From Rostratula benghalensis (taxonomy: Eukaryota > Chordata > Aves > Charadriiformes > Rostratulidae): a stretch of DNA of 64,000 nt. The position numbers and the translations under genes are program-made. The notes below the pieces were generated by a model, which saw only the letters and a list, made by a program, of their open reading frames with translations, did not search any database and was not told the origin of the DNA. Shown here one piece after another: positions 1 through 13,216 of this stretch. The first letter of the stretch is position 1. Each line of letters opens with the position of its first letter. The stretch lies in NCBI GenBank assembly GCA_013399305.1, contig VXAI01000019.1, positions 1,331,034-1,395,033 on the forward strand. The letters are read 5' to 3'.

Positions 1-3000
1 GTGCAGAGGTGCTAAATTAAACCAGAACTCAAAATGAGTAAGAATCGTGCTCTCAAAATTCACATGCAAGTGCACCTTTATGAAGAGTCTTCTCTAAATT
101 CTTCCCTTTTTTCTCCACATGTTGTATGGAATTTTACTTGAAAAAAGGTGGTTTTGCTGGAGTTGGTGGAATGATAGTTAGCTCATCATTGAAGAGGGGA
201 AAATCTAAAGCTATGAAACAACAAGACCCAGTCAGGTCTATCAGAGATAAGTAGAAGGTCATTTATCTGCAGGAGTATTGATAAGTCAATTGAAATTTTT
301 CCAAGAGTCAAATACCCCTCTAGTTGTAATCCATGAGCAATTGTTGAAGTTTAGTGGGCTACCAGTGTCCTACTAGGAGAAAACTTTGCAGCACATTCCC
401 AACTTAAATTTCTGTGGAGGATCCTGAGAGGTAGGCAGAAGGTAAATCACAGGTGTGGGTTTTAGCTCTTCTTAGAAGCTATCTAGCTGTACAGTGAAAG
501 AAGTCTCACTTTACACAGCCACCAGCAGAGTTCAGCTTCCCAGGTTAGCTTACAAATGCATCCTGATTTTGCAAGTGGAAGAAACACTTCCTTTCAATCT
601 GTCCCTAACTGCCATAGAAACTTCCAAGTGCCCTAAATTAATTATATGCAGGGATTTAAAGTCATCCTATAGGCTTACTCATGTCAATAGGTACAATTAC
701 ACTTACTTATTTTATGTCCATTCTACAAGCATTCTTTTTATATTTGATCACCTTCTGAAGTCTCCAAGTCTCCTTGTCTTCTCTTTTCTTTTTCTTTTTT
801 TTTTTTTTTTTTAAGAAAGGAAAAGATTTCTGGTTAAATTCAGTAAAGTTGGAACTCTAGCAAACTGCTGCAAAGTTGTCTGAAGGCTTTTCATCATCAG
901 CAGATGACCTGGATTTTCAGTGATTCTGCACAACATTTTCTTCCATCAAGGAACAGCTTGTTTTCTTTCCTTGGTATCCTTGAACAACCCTGAGTAGAAG
1001 ACAAAATGATATATTTATCTCCCTCATTCTCTTTCCCCTCAGCTAAACTGTCAAATCATGGCTCATGTCCTTCACATGGCAGTTTTTGACTTTGTACAAA
1101 CCAGAGGAAAAGAAAGAGTAAGAAGGGACAGGGATTTTCTGGAGTTTGCAGGTAAAGGGTCAGTCCAATGAAAACAGACATGCAGTCAGATACAGTGTCA
1201 AGAAGAAAGGCTACAAATATGGTCTTAAAAGACCACTGTGTAGAACTCATAAACGAGCAAACCAATATTTAGAGACCTGCCTACTAATAGAGGTGGGTCT
1301 GCCAACCGAAGGGATGTTCCATCAGCTGTAGGGATCACAGTCTATTTACTGGCAAGTTCCTGAGCTTTTTGAAAAAGGATATGATGAAGTCATTCATCTC
1401 AAGCTCTGATGAGTGTGGATAACACACAGCACAGGTTATGATCGTGTTATGGATTGAAAACATATCTGAAGACTCGTTTCTCTGGCTTTATGTTCTGGTG
1501 GAAGCTTATGTTTCCTATAAAGAGCAACAGGGTAACACAGATTTTTTGGAAAGTGACAGTTGATTTACTAATGGCTCCTGATTAAAGATGATTGAAAATA
1601 ATACAAAAAGTGCATATAATTTTTTTTCTTGTTTCTAGGTATTACTTTATTATTGAGCAAAAAGAGTACATGACAGTCAATCTTTGGGGAATGTAGGAAC
1701 CAGAAGTATCAGCAAGTCAAATGCAGGGATATGAAAATTCCAGAAAACAACAGATTCTGGCCTGTATTTCAGCAAAGAGTTAAACATTGCTGAAGACAGA
1801 ACTACAAAACCATAGTTATTATGATTTTAGTCTTTCCATAGTGCATTTTTTACCACTTTCCTTGCATCTCTCTAGTTACATTCCAGGCTTTTTATTATTT
1901 ACCAGAAGTTTGTACTTTTCATAAGCTTTCTTTATTTTTCCATGTATTTTCTGGATTTTTCCTCAAGGTTTTTATATCAAGTTGCAGTTTCTGGAAGACT
2001 GGGTTTGCTTTAGCCCTTTCCAAATCTTTTACTTTGCATTTCAGTTCTTTCTTCATGACTTCACTCTTTGTGCCGATTCAGTCTATCAGATCTTCATAGG
2101 TATTTTTAGACAGCTGGTATCTAGGCACTCTATTACTATTAAGGATAATAGAAAGCACTCTAAAATACCACTATAAAAAGAAATATTCATGGGGAGGAGT
2201 TGTGCTGCAGAGACACAAGAAGTGCTGACAAAGGGCTGGTCATTCTAGCTCTTGTGCTGCAAACCAGCTGGACAAACACCACTACAATTACGTTAAGGAG
2301 GAATCAGGCATAATTCCATTTTTTACGTGATGCCACGTCTGTGAGAACAGTTGACAACAGGCATTTGATATCCGTGAGTCCACACAGGCACACAAAGGTG
2401 ACAGCCTGAGCAGATACTGTGTAGGTGTATGGAGAATCTAACCATCCTACGGAATGGAGTTACGAAGTTGGTAAGTGAGAATAAGACACAAGCTCATTTT
2501 AAAACCTGTGCTACCTCTGGTCTCAAAGAATCTTTTGCCACATCCTGCTCCCATAAGTAACACCCATTCCAGCCTGGAGAAAGTTGAGTACAGCTTGAGG
2601 ATCCACAGTCAGAGATCCACCGTGCTGTTGTGTCTCCAGAAGGGTAATAACATGGTATTACACTATATGAAGAAACTTTCATTCCCATATCGTAGTTATT
2701 AGCACCAGTTTTTTCCATGCAAAGTGGTAAGAATACTTATAATTTATCATGGAAGAAATCAACTGCCTCACAGAAAATCACTCCTTTTGATACCACGACA
2801 GCAGTTGCAAAACTACCTGGCAATCTTTTCCACTTTGTAGACTTTAGGAAGGATGGTACTTCTTTCTTTTTTTTAGCTACTTTTAAGTACTTTGCAAGAG
2901 TAGTACTACCCATCTTCCTGCTGCTCTACTCTGATATAAGAGCTCTCAGAGGCTGGTGTGGTGGCACTGGACAGATTTCATTCTAAACCTGAGGCAACTA

Positions 3001-6000
3001 CTGCTTCTTGTCCCCCCTTTTCCATCTTGTAAAAGAAATGGGTTGGAAAAAGGCATCGCGGACTTGAGGTGATATCAGTGAGTAATTGTTAGCTGATAAA
3101 ATAGCACTCAGCAGCCTGCCAGTGCTGGTTGGAGGCCAAGAAAGAGATAATCTGGCAGCCCTTTTTTGGCTGGGAAAGCCCTGCTGCTGCTTTCTATAGG
3201 TTTTTTCATCAGAGATGCAGCCAAAGAGTTGCCATCCAAGTGTAAAATCAAACCCACAAACCCTCAGTCACTGGGTGAACATGAGTTCAAGAGGCCTTGA
3301 ACCACCTCAAAACACCATTGACTCATGCAGTGAAAAATCACAAGGAAGATAACATCTGACAGGAATAGGTTCCCAACACCATGTCGAATTCCATTTGACC
3401 ACAGACATGCACAAAAAATAATTTGAAGGAAATGTCACTGCTGATTCCTTCAAGGTTTCAGAAGTCTCTGAGATTTCACAACCACATACCTTATTATATT
3501 CTCAGATTGAAACAGAGAAAAAAAAAGCTTTCCCTCCTTTTTCTGCTTTTATTTGATTTTCCAGCTTTGAATGAAGTTGTTATTGAACTGAATTTGTTGG
3601 TAGCCGAACCAAAGAATATATTCTTTTTGTACCTGCAGAAGAAGAAACATCTGTCAAAAGACACATTAGTACTCCATTAAAATAATTCTAAACACTAAGC
3701 TAAAAATTTATTCTACTTCATAGTCACTAGCATTTAGATCAAGTACTTACTGATTGTTCTTTTTTTAATTTAAAGGACAGTTAAATTAATCTAAGTTCAT
3801 GCTATTTACACGTGTACCTGTCTCCTGTTTTTATTTTTCATATCTGTTGGTATTTATCTGCTTATATATTAATTAAAACTTTCCATATTCCTATGTAGAA
3901 TATTCCCACTCTACATATTAGTACTTTTTGCCGGTTTCTGATTGGTGGCTTGGTTTCTGTTTTGCTTTGATTTTGTACTTCCACATCAGTTTCCCAGTTT
4001 TCTGCATCCTGCTGAACACTGCTGGAGTTAATCTTGATATTTATGAACTTAATTTGCCCTTTTAAACACAAGAGGGTCACAGACCATTGTCAGTTCTTGT
4101 GTGCAGGTGGTCTGGAATGGCTGAATTAGTGGTATATCAGACTTTCCTCTGTCTTTCCATAGGCCCCATCTGATACCCACATGCCCCTAAGGGAATCTGT
4201 GGAGTCTGGGCTGGGTGTCAGCCCAGCGTGCCCAACACGAATGTCACAGCTGTGCTGCAGCACCACAGAGTGATGCTTACCCACCTCATGGCATTTTCTG
4301 CAGTGTGGCAGGAAGTTGTACAGGAGACTTGAGGCTGCAGAGTCTGATGGGATAGTACAGAATACTCAGTTGTCTAAAAGGAAACAAGCCTGGTTTGGCC
4401 TCATCCATAATTTCTTTTGGAAATTATTGTCTTGGAGTTGGGAAGTATGTGTACAAACTAAACAGCCAGTGGTCTCATCTTTGGCTTGCTCTCTGACCTT
4501 GTTTTATTTAGCAGTATTAAATCTAACTGTCTTGTAACAAGGCCATGCACTGAAATAGCGCTCTTTAATACCTGTGATGTGTAATCATGGCAGGAAAGAC
4601 TCTCAGAGAGTTCCTGATTTCTGCCCTCCTTGCACAGGTAAGTGTGGATTGGCACCAATCGCCATGTTCCTCAGATTGGTATAACCTGCTTGTTGCACCA
4701 ACCTTGGACTAGCTGATGCTGCAAACCTGAGGTGATGCTCTCTGCCAGCAACTCGAATGCTCCTCTTAGACGTACATCTGCCCCCTTCAGCAGGCAGAAT
4801 ATTTACATTCCTTCTGGTTTTGGCAGATAATTTATAGATTTGGGATAGGCTGTTAACATTAATGGCTAATGTTGCACCGATGTAGAATGTACTACTTCTC
4901 ACCATGTCTTGCATAGTGCATATAATACTTCAAGTGTCTAGCACACAAGTTGAGAATTGGCTTCTTGGGAGTCAGGTTCAAGTGCTCAAAGTGTGCACAA
5001 GGACTGTGCAATGTTCTCCTTGTTCAGATGTGGGATTTGGGCACTCCCTGCCTTGTCAAAAGTCTCAGAGAAATTCTGATCTGCTAGTGCTTGTTCTCCA
5101 GAGTTCACTTAATTAACCCAGTCACCCACTGTGATTTCACAGTCTAAAACAATCCACATATTGTTTCTGCTATTTTTTAAGCTTGATACAAAAATTAGTC
5201 TGTCTATCACATGGCAATTCCGTACTTGCCTAAAGATAAAGGCAAATGTGGCAAATAATCCATATGCACACTTGTTTTTGTAGATGAAGTTACACAAATT
5301 ATTTCTAAAACATGCTTAAACTGTCAAATCTACAGGTGGCTCCTCTCTTCCAGTACAAGTTATATAAAATGCCCTTTTCTGTTTATGTCATGGCCTACTG
5401 TTTGCAAAAATAAAAACACTCTAGTTATTGCTTCTTGGTCCTTTCCAGTTTGTATTAAAGTATATAACCGTTGGAGATCTAAGTCTAAAACTGTTTCCAT
5501 CAACTTGTTCTGTTCCATGGTTGGTTCTTATTCTGTGAAATGTTTGGTCAACTTGTTCTGCAATAAAGCAGATTATTTTACCCACCAGGAAAGCTTGATC
5601 AGCAGATATTAGTTCCCTTTTCTTCTGTTTCAATTGCATTCTGTTCTGTTTCCTCTTGGCAAACTATACTTTCGAACTGGGGCTACATTAACATGCTCTT
5701 CATCTAACTGGTGGTAATTAAATATGTTTTAAAAGTAGATTACTCTCTTTAAGCTTTTGTTTTCTGCATGGTAGGAATTTTGAGGCCAACAAGTATTTCA
5801 CTCTATCACATTCTTATTTATATCTCTACCTTTCTCTTGAAGAAAGACATAATGTTTAGACAGAAGACACACGAGGCTGTTGGTGGGCACTGCTTGCAAT
5901 ATGAGGCAGGTTGGTGGAAGCAGGAAGGAGAAGGAAAAAAAAAAAGTGAGCTGTTTGTAAAACCTTGTGTGGTTGTCCAGGTCGTTCAAGAAGTTTGTCT

Positions 6001-7308
6001 TTCTTATAGCCTTCCAAAAAAGTGTTTGCTCTAGATATCTTACATCCTGCCATTAAGGCAAAGAGAAACACTGAGTTTCAAATGTGCTGAGTAAGTTTGT
6101 GACAATTTTTCTCATTACAAAGGAAACGAAGTTTGGTACTGTCAGAAAGCATAAGTTCCCTGTTTGATCCAGATGCTACTTAGCTGAGCTTCTGAGGCTG
6201 AAATTTTTTGTAAAGGTAGTGAATGGCTGTAGACTTGAATGCAATCTTAATGTTTAGAGTCTTCCAAGATATGTGCTAGGTGGTTGGTCAGTAAATTCTT
6301 TGCATCATTTTAGTCTTCCATGCACAGAAATTGCAGTTTCTTATTTTCCATGTTAATTTTCATCCATGTGTATAGTTCTGGTACTGCTGGAATATCTCCG
6401 TCTTTGTAGTGTTAAAAGCTGGATCTAATATCCAGGCAAGGCAGATATCAACCTACCTTGTAATTATTTTGTCATGGCTATATATTTCTGCTTAACCTTT
6501 TAAGAAACACATTCATAATCACTGTTGATGTAGTTCCATTAAGTTTTTCCTAAATCCTGTTAGAAGCTCCCTCTTTGCTCATTTAGGACATCAGTGGGTC
6601 CAGCTGCTACACATCTGCATTTAAGAATAAAAGACTGCATTTTGGTGGTATGTATCATCCCACAGAGAATGAATCTGGACATGTGCATCCCCGCATGAAT
6701 GCATGCACATGCTTATTTTCTTGACTAGCTATCTACCCGCTAATGTCACAGGAGCTTCAGCTTCAGAACCTGATGTGCTGGGTTGTTCAATACTGATAAC
6801 ATGTATTCAGACTCACAAATTCATAAATTTAAGTCCAGAGTTCATCTTCCAAGTTTAATTTAGAATAGGTTAAAATATTAATTTTTACATTTCCATTTCC
6901 TCTCTGATGTACTTAATGGAGCAAATTTTCAAGCAAAAATTTGCATACATTCAATTAATGCTTCTGAATACATGCTTCTTTTCAAGAGCACTATGAACTC
7001 TTAGAAATTGCTGGAATGTGGGTATAGAGCAACTTCAAAAAAAGGTTAAAAAAAAAAGATTTAATTGCTACCTATTGTCTCTCTGCAAGTCCTGACCAGG
7101 TGTGAGATGAGCTATAGTTTAAGGTTTTGCTGATTGTGTCTCTCCTGGAATACGCCATGATTAATGATAATGATGATAAAGTAAATCTTTATTTAATAAT
7201 TAAACAATTAACAGAAATAGCAATAATACTGAGAAGAATGAAAAAAGAAAAGGCTTCCCTATGACTGAGCATTCTAGTAAATTAAATATAGAGGAAAATA
7301 GGTAATTA
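1..7308. other. Unique AT-rich noncoding stretch up to the assembly gap
   Basis: I see no recognisable gene, RNA gene or repeat family here apart from a T18 homopolymer at 795-812 and short A or T runs. All open frames are about 100 codons or less, compositionally biased or without family features, and none is flanked by a convincing splice context. One minus-strand frame at 4603-4914 (103 codons) is free of low complexity but matches nothing I know. The stretch looks like ordinary intergenic or deep intronic avian DNA. Confidence 0.6.
795..812. repeat. Poly(T) homopolymer, T18
   Basis: An uninterrupted run of 18 T follows a pyrimidine-rich stretch starting near 780. No retroposed body is recognisable beside it, so it is best called a simple repeat rather than the tail of a processed copy. 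Confidence 0.9.
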
Positions 7309-7328
7309 NNNNNNNNNNNNNNNNNNNN
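7309..7328. other. Assembly gap (20 N)
   Basis: Twenty consecutive N. The flanks are AT-rich (ggtaatta before, ttttcttttt after), typical of a short join placed in low-complexity sequence. A fixed length of 20 suggests an arbitrary gap size, so the true missing length is unknown and distances across this point should not be trusted. Confidence 0.99.
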
Positions 7329-8595
7329 TTTTCTTTTTATTCATATACAAAATTATTATCCTAGCTGTAATAGACCTCTATCAAAAAAATCCTCTGGAAT
7401 GGTTTCTACAGCATTGTCTTCCAACACCCACCCTACCAAATTTTTAATAATTTGGAAGAGCCACTAAAACCAGAGCCACACATGAATTGCACTGCACACC
7501 GACAGTCTCACCATTTCATTGCATTCAGTGCATTTCAATGTGTTGCCGCGTGTTATCAACTGTCCCAGTGAAATTTCTGTGTGAATCCGCTATTCATAGA
7601 TATACTTTCATTATTTATGTTACAATAGTGTCTAGTTGCCCTCTCTGAGACTAGAGTGCTATAAATTCCTCTAATTAAATGAGAAATAGCTCCTGCTCTT
7701 GGAAGGTTACTATCTAATGGCGTAGATGAGCAAACAGCAGAAGAAAGGATGTATTGTTAACCACGTATTGAAGATGAGAAGCTGAGGCACAGACTCAGGA
7801 GACGTGTGAATAATATATTCTGGGGAAGGTCTGAAGGGAAAAATCCCCCATGTTTGCACTGACTGAAAACAAATTTCATTTTTCTTAAAAAATTAACACT
7901 ATTTTTTTAATATTGAGAAGTGTGTTTCATTCTACGTGAAAAAAAACCACCTTTTTTCCGAGGAAATCATGGGGAAAAAGCACCAAATTTAGAGATGTCT
8001 CTCCATTTCTAAGGAAGAGGTTTTGCTCTCTTCTCCCTTTCGTCTAGTTATAGAGCTGTCCTAGAATGAATTTTCTCTTTATCTTAGCTCCACTCAAGCT
8101 GGTCTATCTTACCAGTCAAGTTCCCAATCACGGTACTCTCATGTCTGTTGAGGGACAATGAAATAATTTTCAGTTTTTCTGGTGACTTCAGTTCTAGCTT
8201 ATACAAATATCTCAAATATAAATCTCTGCTCTTTCTAGTCATTATTAGAGTTATTATCTCTCTTTTTCAATGCATATGTAAATATTCCATGCAAAATAGA
8301 ATGGTTAAAAGAAATTGAAAACAATCTATATCATGTAATATATGGTAACATAAAGAATAAAAAAAAAAAAAAAAAGAAGTTCAAGACCCTCCAGGATAAG
8401 AGAATTGAGAGATTCCATATTTTCCAGGAAATTATGTGTTATATGGATGATGGAGTTTATATTCTAACAGACTAGAGAACGCAAACTTTACTTTGATTGT
8501 TACCAAAAGTTTTCAGAATTGCCAGCATAAGCATTTTGTTCTTTTGGAAAATTTTAAACCATTCAGCCTCCTCCAAATGGCAACTTTTGGTTAAA
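7329..8595. other. Noncoding stretch, with one weak MIR-like trace
   Basis: No gene is seen. Around 7767-7800 the bases 'gatgagaagctgaggcac' resemble the 'gatgaggaaactgaggcac' block of MIR-type ancient SINEs read on the minus strand, but the neighbouring bases do not extend the match enough to call an element. An A17 run lies at 8359-8375. Confidence 0.5.
8359..8375. repeat. Poly(A) homopolymer, A17
   Basis: An uninterrupted run of 17 A. No recognisable retroposed unit precedes it on the plus strand, so it is treated as a simple repeat. Confidence 0.9.
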
Positions 8596-8712
8596 AGCAT
8601 TCAAATATTTGGGTGAGAAATAAGGTGATTTGCTCAAGTCACCTGTGAAGTTTCTGGTAGGGGCAGAATATGCAGAATGTGTTTCTGTGTTCTAGTCCGT
8701 ATCACTTGCCCA
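8596..8712 (-). repeat. Probable ancient MIR-like (CORE) SINE fragment
   Basis: The plus strand reads 'aaggtgatttgctcaag' then 'tcacctgtgaag', a spacer with 'ggcag', and 'tctagtccgtatcac'. This follows in order the reverse complement of the MIR core: the accession-like 'taagtgacttgcccaagg' block, 'tcacacag', 'ggcagag' and the 'agtccgtgctc' block. Ordered matches with spacing preserved are the support. Divergence is high, as expected for a family that predates amniote radiations. It could still be a chance resemblance; a profile search with MIR or CORE-SINE models would decide. Confidence 0.4.
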
Positions 8713-8836
8713 TTGATTATTGAACTAAAGGTACAGAAAATGTGTAGCAATTTCATGGAGCTGCTCTTAACTGAGATTCCTCACAGACTTAAGCTATCAT
8801 TTTCATTTTATGATTTTCTGTTCCATTTGGATTTTT

Positions 8837-8915
8837 CAAAGAATCATAGAATCCTTCAGGTTGAAGAGACCCTTGGGATCACCAAGTCCAATGATCAGCC
8901 CTACTGTACAGATGT
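8837..8915 (-). mobile_element. CR1 LINE 3' terminal fragment (minus strand)
   Basis: The plus strand begins with 'agaatcatagaatcc', the reverse complement of the ATTCTATG-type octamer that ends CR1 elements, and continues with 'ggttgaagagaccc' and 'atcaccaagtccaatgatc', the conserved antisense CR1 tail. Only the last 80 or so bases of the element are present, fitting the usual 5' truncation of CR1 insertions, which lack a poly(A) tail. It lies inside a 131-codon plus-strand frame (8677-9072), which is therefore largely repeat-derived and not a gene. Confidence 0.9.
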
Positions 8916-11454
8916 AAAAGCCATGTACAAGATCCTTTGGTTTAGTAGTCCCCTCCTTCCCATCACAGAAGCAAAGGTAATTTCTTTCCATATATGTGAA
9001 CCAACAAAGAGACTAGTTCTCCAGTGTCAAAATTTAAGAAAATCAGAATTTGGGTATTATTCCTGTCCATGAAAGATAAAACTAAAACCTGAAACTTCTT
9101 ACAGAAATCACAGTGAGGCACATTCTCCTGTATGGAAATCTAGAATATATCCATTCTTCTGACCTGAATGACATTCCTGCTTTTATTCATAGATTTTTAC
9201 ATGCTGGCAAGAGCTGTCACCAATAAGAGTTCAGGTGACATAACATATATAAGTAAATATAAAGTATTATGACATTTATATTCTCTGTCATTTTTCTTAT
9301 TAATAAGGAAGTTCCCAATAGGAGATCTTCTCTGTTGAGAATGCATTTTTTTAAAAAAACTCTCGCCACTACTTCTATTTTTGTGATTTTATTTTTGTTT
9401 TTTCTCCAACTGACTCCTGAAACCAATTCATTTAGCATGACGTTACATCAGTAATTAACAAAATGATGAATCAGTGCTTTTACTTATAGTGCAGCATGGT
9501 GAGATTATACAGTACACTTTTATCTTGTTGTTATTTTTTCTCAACCACTATTGTGTCCTCTGATTTACTACCTCCTTTTTGGTGGACCAGACTCTTGGAT
9601 ATGGGAAATGCTCCCCATCGTAAAGGGAGAGCGGTGCAGATTTACACCTTTCTGGAACCAGCTATAAAATCCCAATCAGATAAAATAATAATCAAAATCT
9701 ATGCCAAGAAAGGAATATTCCAATATTCTTGGATTTCCCTAAATTTAAATCAAACATCCTGTATATTGCACAGAAAAACTAAAATTTTTGCAGAAATCAT
9801 ATTATTTCTGAAGAGTCAACCACTCTTAGTATGAACTTCACATTTCCCTGGTGATTGCTCCAACAACACCAGCACATTATTCCCTCTTCACCCATTAACT
9901 GACTGCCACAGTTGCATGTAGGCTTTATTTCAAGTGTGTATTGATGTTAACTATTACTGTGATTAACTCAGAACAGAGAATGTCTGTGCATAACAGGATT
10001 TAGCCTTGTGCACAAGCAGTGACTAATGAGTGAGGGTCTTCAGAAACTCCTATCCTAACAGCTAAAATTCTGCCCTCTGAGCTGCTGATATTTTAGTGAT
10101 AGATACCAAGCCCACTTACCATTCAAGCCAAGAACCTTCATCATTAGTAGCACTGGGAATAAACATTCATCATGGAAGCTTTATTGTCTGCAAGGGCTGC
10201 TTTTATGTGCCTAGTTTTAGAGCTCTCTTTAAAACAATTTGGCTTGCATCGCAAAGTAAGTGAGAAAAAGCGTTACCTTTCCTGTTAGATGGCAACAGCT
10301 ATATTTCAAAATTTGGCACCTAGGCCATACCTCTCCTAGGCTTCACTGGTAAAGATATAAATATTCTTCTGAAAGCAATGGGTGCCTGAGACAGAGGGAG
10401 TAGAAGTCACCACATAGCAAAGAGCAGTTACAATTAAGTCCTTTAAGCTAAGTTGGTTACGTCTGGAGTACGTGTCGTTCCCTGAATACCTTAAGGAAAG
10501 AAATAAATCTTCGACCTGTGCCCTTCTCACTGGAATACACTCAGAAAATAAAAAACATTTTCTCATAGAATTTAATTTCAATTTCATTTCATACCTTAAA
10601 TGATTCTTTGTGATAAGGAAAAAATTGCACCTTTACCCCTAAGTAGCCTGATTAACTGACCCAGGTTTAAATCACTATTCCAAAAACTGTCGATTGGGAC
10701 CACGAGCACCTGTGAGCTGCTGCTTTTCTGGTTCAGGATGGAAGTCCTTTTCATAAAATTCCCCAAAACACATCCCATATGAAATACCATTTCCAACAGA
10801 CAAAACCACATTTGGAATAGAAATAACGACCCCAAGCCACTGCTGCTGTCCGGGCTCCATTTGGCTCTGCCAACAGCTTCCATCTTGTTACACAGCTATT
10901 GGAACTTCTTTTTTCTACAAAAAGTCTCCAGCCCAGACAGTTACAGAACAGTTTAAAGACAGAAAGCAGCAGAGCCTCAAGGCCTTAAAAATTTAAAATC
11001 CTATGTTACGGTGAACAGCTTTAACCTGATGTTCTATTAAGGTCCTTATGGACCAGCATGTAGATAACTGAGATACACTACACACCCTAAAAATAAATCA
11101 TGATGTCAGAGATTATTAATTCCAAGAGACTAATTGATTCGGTGGTCTCCTTGTTCCTTTCTCGATTAGATCAGTGCCTCTCTCAAGCCTGGCACCAAGG
11201 AACAAAGACAACGTTTTAAAACGTGCGTGCAAGGGCCTGGCTGTCTCCTTAGCTGAATCAGCAGCACAGGTGGGACCTAATTTCAGGCAATACAGTGGCC
11301 TCGTATAACACAGAAGCCACAACATAATTTTATGTGAATAAAAAATCCAATGAGACACTCCTGTGAGCACTGTTCTTTGCTACAATGTTAAATGTTTTAA
11401 AAAAAACCGTTCTGCTATTCATATTAATTTTATTGACATTTGCTGTAGCTATAA

Positions 11455-11649
11455 ATGAAACAGTTAAAGAGCTGGAGGCGTTCTTCTGAAATTACTGTCA
11501 GCTGTGAAGAATATGGTAAAGCCTGTGAAACTGTTCCCTTTAGTGATCTCAAGACCTGCTTCGGAGAGAATGAACCCTATCATGTTCCATACAAAGTGGG
11601 GAATAATTTCTGTGGAAAATGCTTTGAGAGGAGATATGGATCATGGTAG
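11455..11649 (+). other. Unassigned 64-codon frame, weak candidate first exon
   Basis: I do not recognise this frame. It encodes a mixed, non-repetitive sequence with five cysteines in its middle and C-terminal half (SC, KAC, TC, FC and KC contexts), followed by FERRYGSW and a stop. A possible acceptor 'tttgctgtag' ends at 11448 and a possible donor 'atg/gtaggt' sits at 11646, giving exon-like edges. Against it, an in-frame TAA lies directly before the ATG, so it could only be an initiating coding exon, and no partner exon, promoter or CpG island is visible nearby. It may well be a chance open frame. Confidence 0.15.
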
Positions 11650-12772
11650 GTAGAATATGATTCAGTAATTTTGTAATTGTGTGGAGGTAAAATATATGAA
11701 AGTAGATGAGAAGAGCAGATAGAAATTGCTATCAATCTGTGTTGCAGATTTCATTTAAAACAAAAGCCAGCTCTTCACCCAAATAAAATGTCTGTTCTGC
11801 TGCATCTAGAAGGAAGGTTTATAGCTATACCAGTCCAGAGCATGCAAAGAACAATTTAAATGATAAAACATGGCTTCAACAGCTCACAGTTATTCTATTT
11901 TATACTCAAATGCAAATACCTCACTGCAGTTTTTCTCAGAGCAGCCAGTGGGATACCACCATGGAACATCCTTGTCCCATGTACCTGTCAGCATAACACA
12001 GCCCATAACTCTCCCTGGCAGGGGAGATGGTGCCTGTGCCTCACTAGTCCTGGCTCTCACGCTTCTTCATTCCTCCTCAGACTGTCTCTAGCTGACTGCA
12101 GAGAGTGGCTCTCAACTGTATGAATTTTTAAAAGCGCTTTATGGCCCAGGTAGGTCATAGAACAGCGCTGTTAGCAAAGAAGCTGCAGAACTGCGTACAC
12201 AGCAGTCTACACAGCTTATAACTTGCAACCATGATGAAAAGGTGTTCTTTAATCACAACAAGGTCTGCCAATATCACAGGTGAAAGATGTCAAAAGGTAT
12301 GAGGCTTCTAATATATAAATTTTCTTATATTAATACTACAGGGCAATAGACTTCCATTCAGGCCCTTTTAAATATTTTAGCTGTGCTATAATAGTTATCC
12401 CTTCCATCTCCTCCTTAACAAAGGAACCTTCCTTAGAAATTGAATCCCTAGGGCTTTGTGGGACAGTTTCCACCTTATATTTAAAAAGTCAGGAAACAAA
12501 TGGCACAATGTTTGTCAGCCAAGGGAAAGAAGCATGTGATAACCTTATCCCTCCAACTTTCTTCTTTACTGTTGCAACAGACACAGAGGATAAAGCTCCT
12601 AAAATGTTCCTAGAGGTGATCCTCAAAAATGAAAAGAGTTGAGATTTACACTCTGGAAATTTCAACAGTTAACATTTCACCTGTTTGGCAATGCCCTTAT
12701 TAAACTGGCATCATGCCTTCACAGAAAGCATTTTCAAAAGTCCCTGAGCAAAAGAATAACTAAAAGAATTAA

Positions 12773-12786
12773 ATATATATATATAT
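12773..12786. repeat. (TA)7 microsatellite
   Basis: Seven TA dinucleotides in a row within AT-rich sequence. Confidence 0.85.
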
Positions 12787-13127
12787 GGAGGGGGTTTTAT
12801 TCTGATGAATATTGGCAAGTTGCTAAGTATAGAATTATTTTAAGGGTTTGTTTGTGGGTGTCTTGGCCTTTTTTGCTATTTATGGAGGATTTACCCTAAT
12901 ATTATTTTTGTGAGCTTCTATAAGAGTTCTGTCATCCAGAGCAGATTTCTATATGAATGTAATGAATCTACATCCTTTCTCTTAAAACATAATTTGTTTT
13001 TTGTAGAGGGAATTAGAGGGTTTTTTACTGTGATGGTATATATTCATATATAGAGAGACTAAAAAGGAGACCAAGAGTTTATTTAGTAATCGTTAGTTAA
13101 TAGCAGAATGGGAATGATATAGCTGTC

Positions 13128-13216
13128 TCTGCCCATGGCTGGGGTGTTGGATCTTGATGATCTTTAAGGTCCCTTCCAACCCAAACCATTCTATGATTTT
13201 ATGATTATGTGATTCT
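13128..13216 (+). mobile_element. CR1 LINE 3' terminal fragment (plus strand)
   Basis: The stretch reads 'gttggatcttgatgatc', 'tttaaggtcccttccaac' and 'ccaaaccattctatgat', then a decaying octamer array (ttatgattatgtgattc). This is the canonical CR1 3' untranslated end. Only the last 90 or so bases remain, so the insertion is strongly 5' truncated. The close match to the family end suggests a fairly recent insertion compared with the older CR1 pieces elsewhere in the window. Confidence 0.93.

Larger units (their letters stand above)
8916..13127. other. Unique noncoding stretch
   Basis: No repeat family or gene is recognised. Open frames reach 112 codons at most (9496-9834) without domains. 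The only frame given a second look is 11455-11649, listed separately. A short (TA)7 microsatellite lies at 12773-12786. Confidence 0.55.

Noticed and set aside
494..814. 106-codon plus-strand frame ending in polyphenylalanine
   Set aside because: The end is created by the T18 homopolymer and the rest has no recognisable features.
4603..4914. 103-codon minus-strand frame without low complexity
   Set aside because: Looked at for a retrocopy or small protein but matches no family known to me and lacks supporting signals.
8677..9072. 131-codon plus-strand frame
   Set aside because: Its middle is the antisense CR1 terminus at 8837-8915, so the frame is a chance read-through.
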